Shown piece after piece: positions 1 through 5,664 of a DNA stretch of 5,664 nt. This DNA comes from Clostridiales bacterium. Its GTDB lineage: Bacteria; Bacillota; Peptococcia; Peptococcales; Peptococcaceae. Each line of letters opens with the position of its first letter. Position 1 is the stretch's first letter. Where the stretch lies: assembly GCA_003343815.1 (NCBI GenBank), contig QAKL01000057.1:1-5664 (forward strand), read 5' to 3'. Below the pieces are notes generated by a model. That model did not search any database, had not been told where the DNA came from, and worked only from the letters and a program-made list of their open reading frames with translations. The position numbers were made by a program, and so were the translations under genes.

Positions 1-359
1 CCTATCGTGAAATTGAAGAAAAAACCGTCGGCGCTTACCAAAAAATCGAAGAATCAACCGTTAATGCTTATAAAGCTACCGAAAAAGCTGTTGTCGATGC
101 TTACAAAAGCGCTGAGGAAAGCTTCATAGCGAATTTTTTGCAAAACGACGGCGAAACTATCACAGAAGCAAAGGCGCGCCTTGCTAAAGAGCGCGAGGAG
201 CGGCTTTTGCGTAATAAACAAATGCAAGCCGCCCGCCAAGAAACGGCACAGGCGAAACGTGAGGAAATGCTTTCCCGCCGCGAGCAAAGACAAGCGGAAA
301 GAATCGCGCGCCAGGAAGAGCGTTTGTCCAAAAGAAACATCCGTCATAACGGACGCTAA
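1..359 (+). CDS. 3' end of an unnamed repeat/coiled-coil protein (5'-truncated by window)
   Basis: The frame is open from base 3 to the TAA at 357-359, giving 118 residues with no start codon in view. The first 45 visible residues show an 11-residue repeat: Val/Ile recurs at visible residues 9, 20, 31 and 42, and Tyr/Phe at 12, 23, 34 and 45, in units like VGAYQKIEEST and VNAYKATEKAV. A short DGETITEAKARLAKE segment follows, then a Lys/Arg/Glu/Gln-rich tail predicted to form a long helix or coiled coil with a basic end. There is no membrane segment in the visible part. Small proteins of this style, with Tyr-Lys-x-x-Glu-Glu repeats ahead of a DGET segment, occur widely in Clostridia without an assigned function, as far as I recall. 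A TTG at 138 could look like a start, but the repeats upstream are in the same frame, so it is internal. It is followed by a hairpin at 378-408. Function unknown. Confidence 0.75.
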   Translation, partial: YREIEEKTVGAYQKIEESTVNAYKATEKAVVDAYKSAEESFIANFLQNDGETITEAKARLAKEREERLLRNKQMQAARQETAQAKREEMLSRREQRQAERIARQEERLSKRNIRHNGR

Positions 360-377
360 CTCTCGCTATTATCTATA

Positions 378-408
378 TTTCCGGCAGGTTAATTTAACCT
401 GTCGGAAA
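378..408 (+). terminator. Hairpin after the first gene, probable terminator
   Basis: TTTCCGGCAGGTT (378-390) pairs with AACCTGTCGGAAA (396-408) over 13 base pairs with a single G-U pair and a 5-base loop. It starts 19 bases after the stop codon of the first gene. The run after it is ATCCCCCTT rather than a clean T tract, so it may terminate weakly or mainly stabilise the 3' end of the transcript. Confidence 0.55.
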
Positions 409-447
409 TCCCCCTTAAATATTAATTACTAAAAACTATGAAAATTT

Positions 448-452
448 GGAGG
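448..452 (+). promoter_or_regulatory. Ribosome binding site (GGAGG) of the 154-residue protein
   Basis: GGAGG lies 8 bases before the ATG at 461. It settles the start: the in-frame TTG at 446 overlaps this site and cannot be the initiator. An out-of-frame ATG at 454 is too close to the site and runs only four codons. Confidence 0.8.
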
Positions 453-460
453 TATGTCCT

Positions 461-925
461 ATGTTTAACAACAATTTATTTTTAAATATCCCCCAAAAAG
501 CAGATTTATCCGCCACTGTCCGCGAAGCCTCAGAGGCTTGGCAAAACGGCGTTTTCACATGGAATGCTTGGGTCAAAGAATTTTTGGCTCATCAGCAAAA
601 CATTACCCTTTCAGGCAATGTTATTTCCGATGAAGAATTTCTCACCCAAAGCATGAAAGCCTGCCTGAGTCAAAAATTATCTTTTGAAGATGTGCAGATG
701 TTTGAGGGTGCTGAAAGCGGCAATACTCATTTGCAGATGAATGCGAAATTAACCGATAAATTAAACGGAAGTGAAAAAAGCTATCATATCTGCTTAACTT
801 TAGCCGAAAATATTTTCTCCTGCCGTTACGAAACAGAAATCATTTCTCCCGAAATGAAAGATGTCACCGTCTGCCGCTGCGCTGAGCGCCGCAGTGCCAA
901 AAAATTAATACCTGCTTTCGCTTAA
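461..925 (+). CDS. Hypothetical protein, 154 aa
   Basis: I do not recognise this protein. The start at 461 follows a perfect GGAGG at the right spacing, and the gene ends in TAA at 923-925. It has no signal peptide and no membrane segment, so it is probably cytoplasmic. Residues 22-45 form a Trp-rich amphipathic stretch (W27, W34, W37). The middle is acidic and alternates short hydrophobic strands. The C-terminal third holds Cys111, Cys121, Cys138 and Cys140. The last two form a CRC motif next to a basic AERRSAKK segment, which could bind a metal or nucleic acid, although the spacing does not match a standard zinc finger that I know. It is flanked by hairpins at 378-408 and 960-995, so it is probably a single-gene transcript. 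I could not place a convincing promoter in the short upstream gap. It looks like a real gene because of its RBS, its terminator and its sustained codon use. Confidence 0.8.
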   Translation: MFNNNLFLNIPQKADLSATVREASEAWQNGVFTWNAWVKEFLAHQQNITLSGNVISDEEFLTQSMKACLSQKLSFEDVQMFEGAESGNTHLQMNAKLTDKLNGSEKSYHICLTLAENIFSCRYETEIISPEMKDVTVCRCAERRSAKKLIPAFA

Positions 926-959
926 AAGGTTTGCTGCTATATCTTAAATATCCTTCACA

Positions 960-995
960 AAGAAAAAAATCTGCAAATTTGCAGATTTTTTTCTT
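960..995. terminator. Perfect palindromic intrinsic terminator
   Basis: Bases 960-977 and 978-995 are exact reverse complements (18 + 18 bases). The GC-containing core AATCTGC/GCAGATT closes an AAATTT loop and is flanked by an A run on the left and a T run on the right. The structure therefore works as a Rho-independent terminator read in either direction. It lies 34 bases after the stop of the 154-residue protein and isolates that gene from the lipoprotein gene. Confidence 0.9.
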
Positions 996-1074
996 ATGCA
1001 GGAACTTTTTTGCACCCTGCGCGTCTACACTATTGAATATGAAAATATTTCCACAAAATTAAATTATAAAAATT

Positions 1075-1081
1075 GGAAGGA
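1075..1081 (+). promoter_or_regulatory. Ribosome binding site of the lipoprotein gene
   Basis: GGAAGGA sits 9 bases before the ATG at 1091. The in-frame TTG at 1073 lies on the edge of this site and would add residues in front of an otherwise normal signal peptide, so 1091 is the start. Confidence 0.75.
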
Positions 1082-1090
1082 AGATTTACA

Positions 1091-1606
1091 ATGAAAAAAC
1101 AATTAGTAACCCTATCCCTCTGCGCCGCTTTGTGCCTGTCGATGAGTGCCTGCGGCAACACCGTCCAGCCGCGCGATAACGCCGACTCTCCTACTACCAA
1201 TCAATCGCAGCAGATCCCCAATCCTTTGGTTGATTATAATACTTTAGAGAATGCCGCTAAAGCCGCCGGTTTCGACATCACTTTGCCGGAAAAAGTAGCT
1301 GACTCTGACACTGTGAGTTTTCGTGCTATGGAGGGCGAGATGCTTGAAATCATTTATTCCGCTAACGGCGACGAAACTGCCCGCCTGCGCAAATCTTTAG
1401 GCACTGACGATATCAGCGGTGATTACAATAATTACGAAACGATCTCTCCCGCCGCTACGGATAACGGCACGGAAGTCACCTTGAAAGGTAACGACGATCT
1501 GGTTTATGTCGCTACTTGGCAGGATGAAGATTACACCTATTCATTAAGCATCAAAAACGGTGCTGCGAGCGAGGAGGTGCTTAATATCGTGAGCAGTATT
1601 CGCTAA
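1091..1606 (+). CDS. Secreted lipoprotein, 171 aa, of unknown function (possibly DUF4367-like)
   Basis: The N-terminus is a lipoprotein signal peptide: basic MKKQ, a hydrophobic stretch (residues 5-18), then a lipobox-like MSAC ending in Cys21, which would be lipidated after cleavage by signal peptidase II. The -3 residue is Met rather than the usual Leu, an acceptable variant. Residues 22-50 are a Gln/Asn/Pro-rich linker typical of a tether from the membrane to a folded domain. The domain (about 48-171) starts with NPLVDY and holds the pattern AAGFDITLPE, GEMLEIIY, DISGDYNNY and LVYVATWQDEDYTYSLSI. I associate this pattern with a widespread family of small Clostridia lipoproteins that resembles DUF4367; this assignment is from memory and uncertain. 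The protein probably sits on the outer face of the cytoplasmic membrane. The gene is isolated by the palindromic terminator upstream. Downstream it faces the broken sulfotransferase on the opposite strand, and I see no clear terminator in the 40-base gap. Confidence 0.85.
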   Translation: MKKQLVTLSLCAALCLSMSACGNTVQPRDNADSPTTNQSQQIPNPLVDYNTLENAAKAAGFDITLPEKVADSDTVSFRAMEGEMLEIIYSANGDETARLRKSLGTDDISGDYNNYETISPAATDNGTEVTLKGNDDLVYVATWQDEDYTYSLSIKNGAASEEVLNIVSSIR

Positions 1607-1646
1607 TTATAAGCCGTATTATTTTACACAATATCTAATTTTTCTC

Positions 1647-2415
1647 TTACGCCTCGATAGATACTCCCGTAGGATATGCTACGAAATTGTCCTCATCTTT
1701 CGGGACGATGATTTCAACGTCATATTTGCCTGACAGATTGGTTTATTGATAAAAGTATCAACCTGTTTGCTGTTCTCCTTTTGGAATATACCGACGCACA
1801 TCGCCTGGAATTCTTTATTGGCAGTTTAGACCGCATGGCGAATTTATCGCCGTTTTCCGCAGTTAAAATGATCTGCACCATGTAGTTTTCTTCAAACTCG
1901 CCTTGGACTAAGACGCGCTCCAGCTCTTCTACGATGTTAATTTTATATTTAGCGGGAATAATCTCGACAGATTTTTTCGGCGGAGATTTTCATTTTTGTG
2001 GTAGATGTGGCAATAAGCAAACCTAACAACGCGCCCTTACCAGCTTCAAAAACCTCGTTCGCATAATAAAGCGGCAATTTTTCGGCACGATAGCAGTTAG
2101 CAGATGCCTGTAATTTATATACCAGCTCGTCGTCTTTTAATTCACAAGTAATGGAATTAAAAGTGTAATTATGCTCGCCCGGGGTCATGCACTTGATAAC
2201 AGCCATACCCTCGCAGGTTTTGCCGTCTTCGTAGCCGATACCGCCGGAGTGTGCCATGTAGTGACCCTCATCGTAATATTCTACATTACAAATATACAGA
2301 GAGAAGAACTGGTACCTCTTTCTTTGCCGTACTGCCAAATCTGCTCAATCTCCATTTTTTCCGTATTGATTCTATAGCGGATGCCGTGGGAGAAATTGTC
2401 GGCGTTTAAAATGCG
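1647..2415 (-). pseudogene. assT: Aryl-sulfate sulfotransferase, C-terminal remnant with at least four frameshifts
   Basis: Reading the minus strand and switching frame rebuilds one continuous protein end. It runs ILNADNFSHGIRY, then EKMEIEQIWQYGKERG, then (frame change near 2314) FFSLYICNVEYYDEGHYMAHSGG and on to KGALLGLLIATSTTKMKISAEK. After a change in the T run at 1972-1977 it continues SVEIIPAKYKINIVEELERV to NGDKFAMR. After a change near 1826 it reads TANKEFQAMCVGIFQKENSK, and after a change near 1740 NLSGKYDVEIIVPKDEDN, ending at a TAA (1647-1649). The IWQYGKERG...FSxY...GG pattern matches the C-terminal end of AssT-type sulfotransferases, which move sulfate from aryl sulfate esters to phenolic acceptors. 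The N-terminal two-thirds, including the expected catalytic region, is absent. A trace may run to about 2455, but the frame is unclear there. The longest surviving open stretch (1949-2338) has no credible start of its own. I see no sign that it is still made. Confidence 0.8.
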
Positions 2416-2464
2416 TCTTTGGGCTCATTTCATCAGGGCGTGATTTTTCTTTGTTACAAAAATG

Positions 2465-2489
2465 TGGTAGACACTTTTTATGTCTACCA
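2465..2489 (-). terminator. Hairpin after spoIVB 3' end, probable terminator
   Basis: TGGTAGACA (2465-2473) and TGTCTACCA (2481-2489) pair perfectly over 9 bases around a 7-base loop. Read on the minus strand the stem is followed by CATTTTTGT, a short T tract. It lies 41 bases beyond the spoIVB stop codon, a fitting place for the terminator of that gene. On the plus strand no T tract follows. Confidence 0.5.
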
Positions 2490-2530
2490 TCATTACATAA
2501 TCGCAATTAACTCCGGATGTTTTTTGTTTT

Positions 2531-2653
2531 CTAATCCATTTCCTCCAGCATATCCTCGATCAATATCCCGTATCCTTTGGTCGGATCATTGACAAACACA
2601 TAGGTTACCGCGCCGATTATTTTGCCGTTTTGGATAATAGGTGAGCCGCTCAT
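2531..2653 (-). pseudogene. spoIVB: spoIVB 3' fragment (SpoIVB peptidase, last 40 residues), interrupted by the recombinase element
   Basis: The minus strand from 2653 reads MSGSPIIQNGKIIGAVTYVF, then VNDPTKGYGILIEDMLEEMD and a TAG at 2533-2531. This is the C-terminus of SpoIVB, the forespore serine protease (peptidase family S55) whose signal leads to cleavage of pro-sigma-K in the mother cell. The GMSGSP motif holds the catalytic serine, and family proteins carry a PDZ domain and most of the peptidase domain upstream. Here the match stops immediately before the Met. The preceding codons read PYYYSP instead of the expected Gly, and an in-frame TGA comes soon after, close to the recombinase stop codon. 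There is no ribosome binding site before the ATG, so no separate protein is expected. The fragment has no frameshift or stop, unlike the sulfotransferase remnant next to it. It may be one exon-like half of a gene restored by excision, or dead debris. Confidence 0.85.
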
Positions 2654-2690
2654 GGGTGAGTAATAATATGGACAACACTTTTTATTTCAA
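2640..2690. other. Probable attachment-site junction (element end / spoIVB)
   Basis: Similarity to SpoIVB begins at the ATG codon at 2653-2651, and everything from 2654 upward belongs to the element. The crossover should therefore lie within or beside the codons for GMSGSP, about 2640-2656. Nearby structure includes the direct repeat CTCACC (minus strand, both sides of the ATG) and an inverted pair GGACAA (2670-2675) / TTGTCC (2704-2709). Large serine recombinases act on sites of roughly 50 bases around a two-base crossover, often with imperfect inverted arms. The exact core cannot be fixed without the other end of the element or an uninterrupted spoIVB. Confidence 0.45.
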
Positions 2691-4262
2691 AAAAGGGACT
2701 ATATTGTCCGCAAAATTCCACGCGATTTCAATTCGTTTTTCAGGATAAACCGTCACTTTTTTCACTAATTTCTGCATGATCTCCGGCGTGAGATTATCTA
2801 TATTCTGCAAAGCACCGAGTTTTTCCGCACTTTTATTTTTGGCCTCAAACTCCTGATCCTGCTTTTGCAGCTCATCTATTTGCCTTTGCAGCTCGGCGAT
2901 TTCGGCGTTTAGGCTCGCAGTTTTTTGGCGCATTTCTTCTTTCTGTTTTTGATAGCTATCCTGCGCTATTTTGCGCTCGACTGCCATGATCAAGAGTTCT
3001 TCCTTTTCTTTTTCCAGCTTGGCCAAAGCTTTTTCGCCAATTTTTAATTTCTCGCTTAACCTTTGTTTCTCTTGCTTGCTCTGTGTGTAAATTTGGCGTT
3101 GCTCGCTCCATGATAAATCCGCCAAAGCGCATTCTTTTTGGATAGCACGGAGGATAATCCCCGTAATTTCTTCCTCGTTAATTTTCACGAAACGGCAGTC
3201 CGTCTCATCTGTATAGCGCGCTTTGGTGCAAGCCCATGTTTTATTCTGCGGTTTGCCTTTGCTCAGCTTACTGCCGCAGCAGCCGCAAATTAATTTCGAG
3301 GTCAGCGGATTAATTTCAGCTGTATGTGCTTTTTTCTTGTGCGATTTAATTGTTTTTTGCGCCATCTCGTAAAGCTCGTGCGAGATTAGCGCCTCATGCG
3401 TCCCCTCTGCTATCTCGCGCTCAGGAGGCGGTATTTGTTTGGTATGCGACGAGCCTACTTTCACCACATGAGATTTAAAAATTTCCGTATCTCCGGTATA
3501 AATTCGATTAACCAAAATATTTTTCACCGAGTCCCAGCTCCAATATGGATAAACTTTATATTTACTGCTGCGGTAGCGGGCTAAGTGCGCCGATGGCGTC
3601 GGGATTTTTTCTTTATTCAATATTCGGGCGATTTCACTTACGCTCACTTGCTCGGACGCTAAGCTAAAAATCCGTCTCACCGTCACAGCGGCTTCTTCAT
3701 CAGGCACGATAGTATTTCTCTCACTCCCTTTTTTATAACCGTAGGGCGCTGTACCGTAGACGTATTCGCCTCTGCGTTTTTTCAAATCTACAGTGCTTTT
3801 TATTTTCCTTGAAATATCACGGCTGTACATTTCGTTAAGCAGATTTTTTATCGCCAGATCCAGCCCCACGGGATTTTCGCCGTATACCTCGCTGTCATAA
3901 CGGTCGTTAATCGAAATAAAGCGCACTTCGTACATGGGAAAGATAAATTCCAGATAGTGACCTGCCTGCAGATAATTACGGGCGAAACGAGATAAATCGC
4001 GGACGATAATCGTCTTCACCCTGCCCTCTCTGACTAATTCCAGCAGTCGCTGCACTGCAGGCCGCTCCATATTCGTCCCGGAATACCCGTCATCGGCAAA
4101 CTCGATAAAGTTATCGCCTGGCAGAGAATTTTCGGCGATATATTGGGTAATGCACATTCTCTGCGAAGCGATACTCAAGCTTTCCGCAGCGCTGCCCTCC
4201 GCCACATCGCCGTCCTCTAAAGACAAACGCAGGTAGTAAGCATTAATTTTTTCCTCTTTCAT
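2682..4262 (-). CDS. Large serine recombinase, 526 aa (second of a tandem pair)
   Basis: This is a complete site-specific DNA recombinase that cuts and rejoins DNA through a covalent serine-DNA link. The resolvase-type catalytic domain covers residues 6-155: YLRLS with Ser14 as the likely nucleophile, Arg35 in IASQR, DDGYSG at 57-62, and DLSRFARN at 89-96 with the active-site arginines. The 'recombinase' DNA-binding domain follows at about 165-275 (GEYVYGTAPYGYKKG; IARILNKEKIPTPS; WSWDSVKNILVNRIYTGD). A zinc ribbon uses Cys326, Cys329, Cys345 and Cys356. A long coiled coil (about 384-475) comes next, and the conserved ending VKKVTVYPEKRIEIAWNF. No key residue is missing, so it should be active. 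ATG was chosen because GGAG stands 8 bases upstream, and it overlaps the stop of the preceding recombinase by 4 bases, so the two are probably translationally coupled. It resembles TnpX/TndX/SpoIVCA-type enzymes; which of them is closest cannot be judged by eye. Confidence 0.93.
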   Translation of the reverse strand: MKEEKINAYYLRLSLEDGDVAEGSAAESLSIASQRMCITQYIAENSLPGDNFIEFADDGYSGTNMERPAVQRLLELVREGRVKTIIVRDLSRFARNYLQAGHYLEFIFPMYEVRFISINDRYDSEVYGENPVGLDLAIKNLLNEMYSRDISRKIKSTVDLKKRRGEYVYGTAPYGYKKGSERNTIVPDEEAAVTVRRIFSLASEQVSVSEIARILNKEKIPTPSAHLARYRSSKYKVYPYWSWDSVKNILVNRIYTGDTEIFKSHVVKVGSSHTKQIPPPEREIAEGTHEALISHELYEMAQKTIKSHKKKAHTAEINPLTSKLICGCCGSKLSKGKPQNKTWACTKARYTDETDCRFVKINEEEITGIILRAIQKECALADLSWSEQRQIYTQSKQEKQRLSEKLKIGEKALAKLEKEKEELLIMAVERKIAQDSYQKQKEEMRQKTASLNAEIAELQRQIDELQKQDQEFEAKNKSAEKLGALQNIDNLTPEIMQKLVKKVTVYPEKRIEIAWNFADNIVPFLK

Positions 4263-5664
4263 GGCAATTTCTCCGTCAAAATATGCTCATCTTCCGCAGT
4301 TCCCTGATATGGATCACGGTAATTAAACTTGATTTCTATATGCTTATCCGGATAAACAAAAATCTTCTCCACCAGTTTGCGAAGCAAGTCGCGGTCAAGC
4401 TGCGGTTTAATTTGCACATCCTTTAACAAAGCCAAGCGCTGGGCAGAAACCGCCTTGCTTTGCTCCTCTGCACTTAAAGCCTGCCTGGCAGCTTTTTCAG
4501 CGCTAATCAGAATCTGCAATTCCTGCTTGAGCTTCATCTTTTGCTCATCATAGCTTGCTTTATCTATCGCGCCCACACTCACATCACGGATCAACTGCTC
4601 CAATGATTTTTCGATAAAGCGCTTTTTTGTCCTCAGGCTCAGGAAGCGTTTGCCCGTTTGCTGCTTTTGCTCGCTTTGCGAAAGCAAGCACGCGGTTTCC
4701 GCCGCAACTTGCGCCGTTTGCAGCTGCTGCAAAAGCGCATGCTGTACTGCCAGCGCAACCTCCTCGGCGCGGATATAGTGCGTCCGACACACACTGCGGG
4801 CGCTGTCCAAATATCGCCCGCACTCATAATAAAGAAACGCTTGACGCCCTCCGTTATTATCAGCACGGCCTAATCCTTTGCAGGCGCGCATTTTTTGCCC
4901 GCAATCGCCGCAGTAAATTAAATCCTGCAATAACCCGCGCATTCTCGGCTCTATCGTCTCCTGACGATTGGCCGCATTTCTGCTCTGCGCTTTTTGCACC
5001 GCTAATTGCTGTACCTTAGCAAACAATTCCGCGGAAACTATCGTCTCATGGCCATGCTCGATAATCTGCCAGGCAGACTCATCCTGCCGTACTTTTTTCG
5101 TGCCTAAGTGACTGCGTTTGATGCGTCCATGCACTCGATCGCCAATGTAGACACGATCTGCTAATATTTTTCGCACCGTCGCCGCACTCCAGAGCGTCTT
5201 TTCATATTTAGCGGCTTTCGTCTCGCCGCGCATGAAACGCAAACGTCCGGGAGAGGGGATTTGCTCCTCATTCAGCGTACGGCAAATATTATTGATTGAC
5301 TCGCCTTGCGCGCGCATGAGAAAAATCCTCCTGACAATCGGCGCCGTTTCCTCATCTCTCGCAAATGTATGATTAGCCTCGTCGCGCTTGTAGCCATATG
5401 GGATACTGCACGAAGCAGGCAGATACTCGCCGCTTTTCATCTTGGCATGGATACTGCTGTTAATTTTTTGTGAAATATCGCGGACATACGAATCATTCAT
5501 CACCATTTTGATCGGCATTAATAATTCCGCAGAATTATTGTTATCCTCGGCGCTGTCGTAATCATCGTTTACACAAATCAGCCTGACACCCATTTGCGGA
5601 AAGATTTTCTCTACATATTCCCCCGTCTGGACGAAATGACGTCCCAGGCGGGAAATGTCTTTCA
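4259..5664 (-). CDS. Large serine recombinase (first of a tandem pair), N-terminus beyond the window
   Basis: The frame is open from the window edge to the TGA at 4261-4259, about 467 visible residues. An internal ATG at 5593 is not the start, because upstream codons in the same frame read KDISRLGRHFVQTGEYVEKI, the resolvase-domain segment with the conserved SRxGR arginines. Roughly 80-90 residues, including the catalytic serine, lie outside. Counting from Met at 5593, the rest of the catalytic domain runs to about residue 50. The 'recombinase' domain spans about 55-170 (SIPYGYKRDE; ICRTLNEEQIPSPG; WSAATVRKILADRVYIGD). A zinc ribbon uses Cys228, Cys231, Cys258 and Cys269, followed by a helical coiled-coil region (about 275-390) and the ending VEKIFVYPDKHIEIKFNY. 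It shares architecture and C-terminal signature with its downstream neighbour but differs widely in sequence, so the pair is not a recent duplication. The 4-base overlap suggests one transcript and matched production. Confidence 0.9.
   Translation of the reverse strand, partial: KDISRLGRHFVQTGEYVEKIFPQMGVRLICVNDDYDSAEDNNNSAELLMPIKMVMNDSYVRDISQKINSSIHAKMKSGEYLPASCSIPYGYKRDEANHTFARDEETAPIVRRIFLMRAQGESINNICRTLNEEQIPSPGRLRFMRGETKAAKYEKTLWSAATVRKILADRVYIGDRVHGRIKRSHLGTKKVRQDESAWQIIEHGHETIVSAELFAKVQQLAVQKAQSRNAANRQETIEPRMRGLLQDLIYCGDCGQKMRACKGLGRADNNGGRQAFLYYECGRYLDSARSVCRTHYIRAEEVALAVQHALLQQLQTAQVAAETACLLSQSEQKQQTGKRFLSLRTKKRFIEKSLEQLIRDVSVGAIDKASYDEQKMKLKQELQILISAEKAARQALSAEEQSKAVSAQRLALLKDVQIKPQLDRDLLRKLVEKIFVYPDKHIEIKFNYRDPYQGTAEDEHILTEKLP
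4271..4274 (-). promoter_or_regulatory. Ribosome binding site of the second recombinase
   Basis: GGAG on the minus strand lies 8 bases before the ATG at 4262, inside the end of the upstream recombinase gene. Its own good site plus the ATGA overlap fits coupled but independently primed translation. Confidence 0.7.

Larger units (their letters stand above)
2654..5664 (-). mobile_element. One end of an integrated element with tandem large serine recombinases (continues past the window)
   Basis: The element edge is set by the break in spoIVB similarity at about 2654. The visible 3 kb holds only two recombinase genes, both on the minus strand and pointing toward the edge, which is a usual place for an integration module. 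Cargo, conjugation or phage genes would lie beyond base 5664, so the type of element (integrative element, prophage or skin-like element) cannot be told. The host frame on the far side should be the 5' part of spoIVB if the insertion was simple. Confidence 0.65.

Noticed and set aside
54..347. Minus-strand open frames opposite the first gene
   Set aside because: They mirror the charged repeat frame of the plus-strand gene, which has the clear periodic protein pattern and a terminator.
454..468. Four-codon leader peptide ATG-TCC-TAT-GTT-TAA overlapping the start of the 154-residue protein
   Set aside because: Its ATG is one base from the GGAGG, too close for initiation. The overlap is most likely chance.
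1010..1038. Promoter for the lipoprotein gene: TTGCAC, 17 bases, TTGAAT
   Set aside because: The spacing is right but only three and four of six bases fit the consensus boxes, which is too weak to list in AT-rich DNA.
1949..2338. 129-codon open frame on the minus strand as a gene of its own
   Set aside because: Its content is the middle of the aryl-sulfate sulfotransferase C-terminus. The ATG at 2338 has no ribosome binding site, and related sequence continues on both sides in other frames.
2651..2653. ATG at the head of the spoIVB fragment as a start of a 40-residue protein
   Set aside because: No ribosome binding site precedes it, and the sequence matches an internal Met of SpoIVB, so it is a truncation point and not a start.
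2670..2709. Inverted pair GGACAA / TTGTCC as transposon terminal repeats
   Set aside because: It is only six bases, one arm lies in the recombinase coding sequence, and serine-recombinase elements do not have transposon-style terminal repeats.
4627..5019. Open frames on the plus strand and in other minus frames across 3396-5019
   Set aside because: They lie wholly inside the two recombinase genes, have low-complexity Ala/Arg/Ser-rich translations, and have no ribosome binding sites.
1..5664. CRISPR arrays, tRNA, rRNA and riboswitches
   Set aside because: No regularly spaced direct repeats, cloverleaf signatures or recognisable riboswitch cores were seen on either strand.

Overview
The window comes from a moderately AT-rich bacterium, most likely a spore-forming Bacillota (Clostridia or Negativicutes). 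The signs are strong GGAGG-type ribosome binding sites, a Gram-positive-style lipoprotein, Clostridia-type large serine recombinases and a piece of the sporulation gene spoIVB. I cannot name the genus.

Left part (1-1606, plus strand): three small genes of the host chromosome. First is the 3' end of an unnamed helical protein with an 11-residue repeat and a charged coiled-coil tail. Next is an unrecognised 154-residue cytoplasmic protein, and last a 171-residue secreted lipoprotein. A hairpin separates the first two. A perfect 36-base palindromic terminator separates the second and third.

Middle part (1607-2680): no intact gene, but not empty. On the minus strand, 1647 to about 2415 is the C-terminal part of an aryl-sulfate sulfotransferase broken by at least four frameshifts. 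After a hairpin (2465-2489), 2531-2653 on the minus strand encodes the last 40 residues of SpoIVB in one clean frame. This piece begins exactly at the MSGSP motif that carries the catalytic serine of this protease. Everything 5' of that motif is missing.

Right part (2654-5664, minus strand): a mobile element that continues past the window edge. It carries two large serine recombinase genes in tandem. The first is cut by the window end; the second is 526 residues and complete. They overlap by four bases (ATGA). The stop codon of the second lies only 28 bases from the spoIVB fragment.

The main point is that a serine-recombinase element appears to sit inside spoIVB at its catalytic motif, in the manner of the sigK-interrupting skin elements. 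The 5' half of spoIVB should then lie at the far end of the element, outside this window. Whether the element excises to restore spoIVB, or has simply destroyed it, cannot be decided from this sequence.
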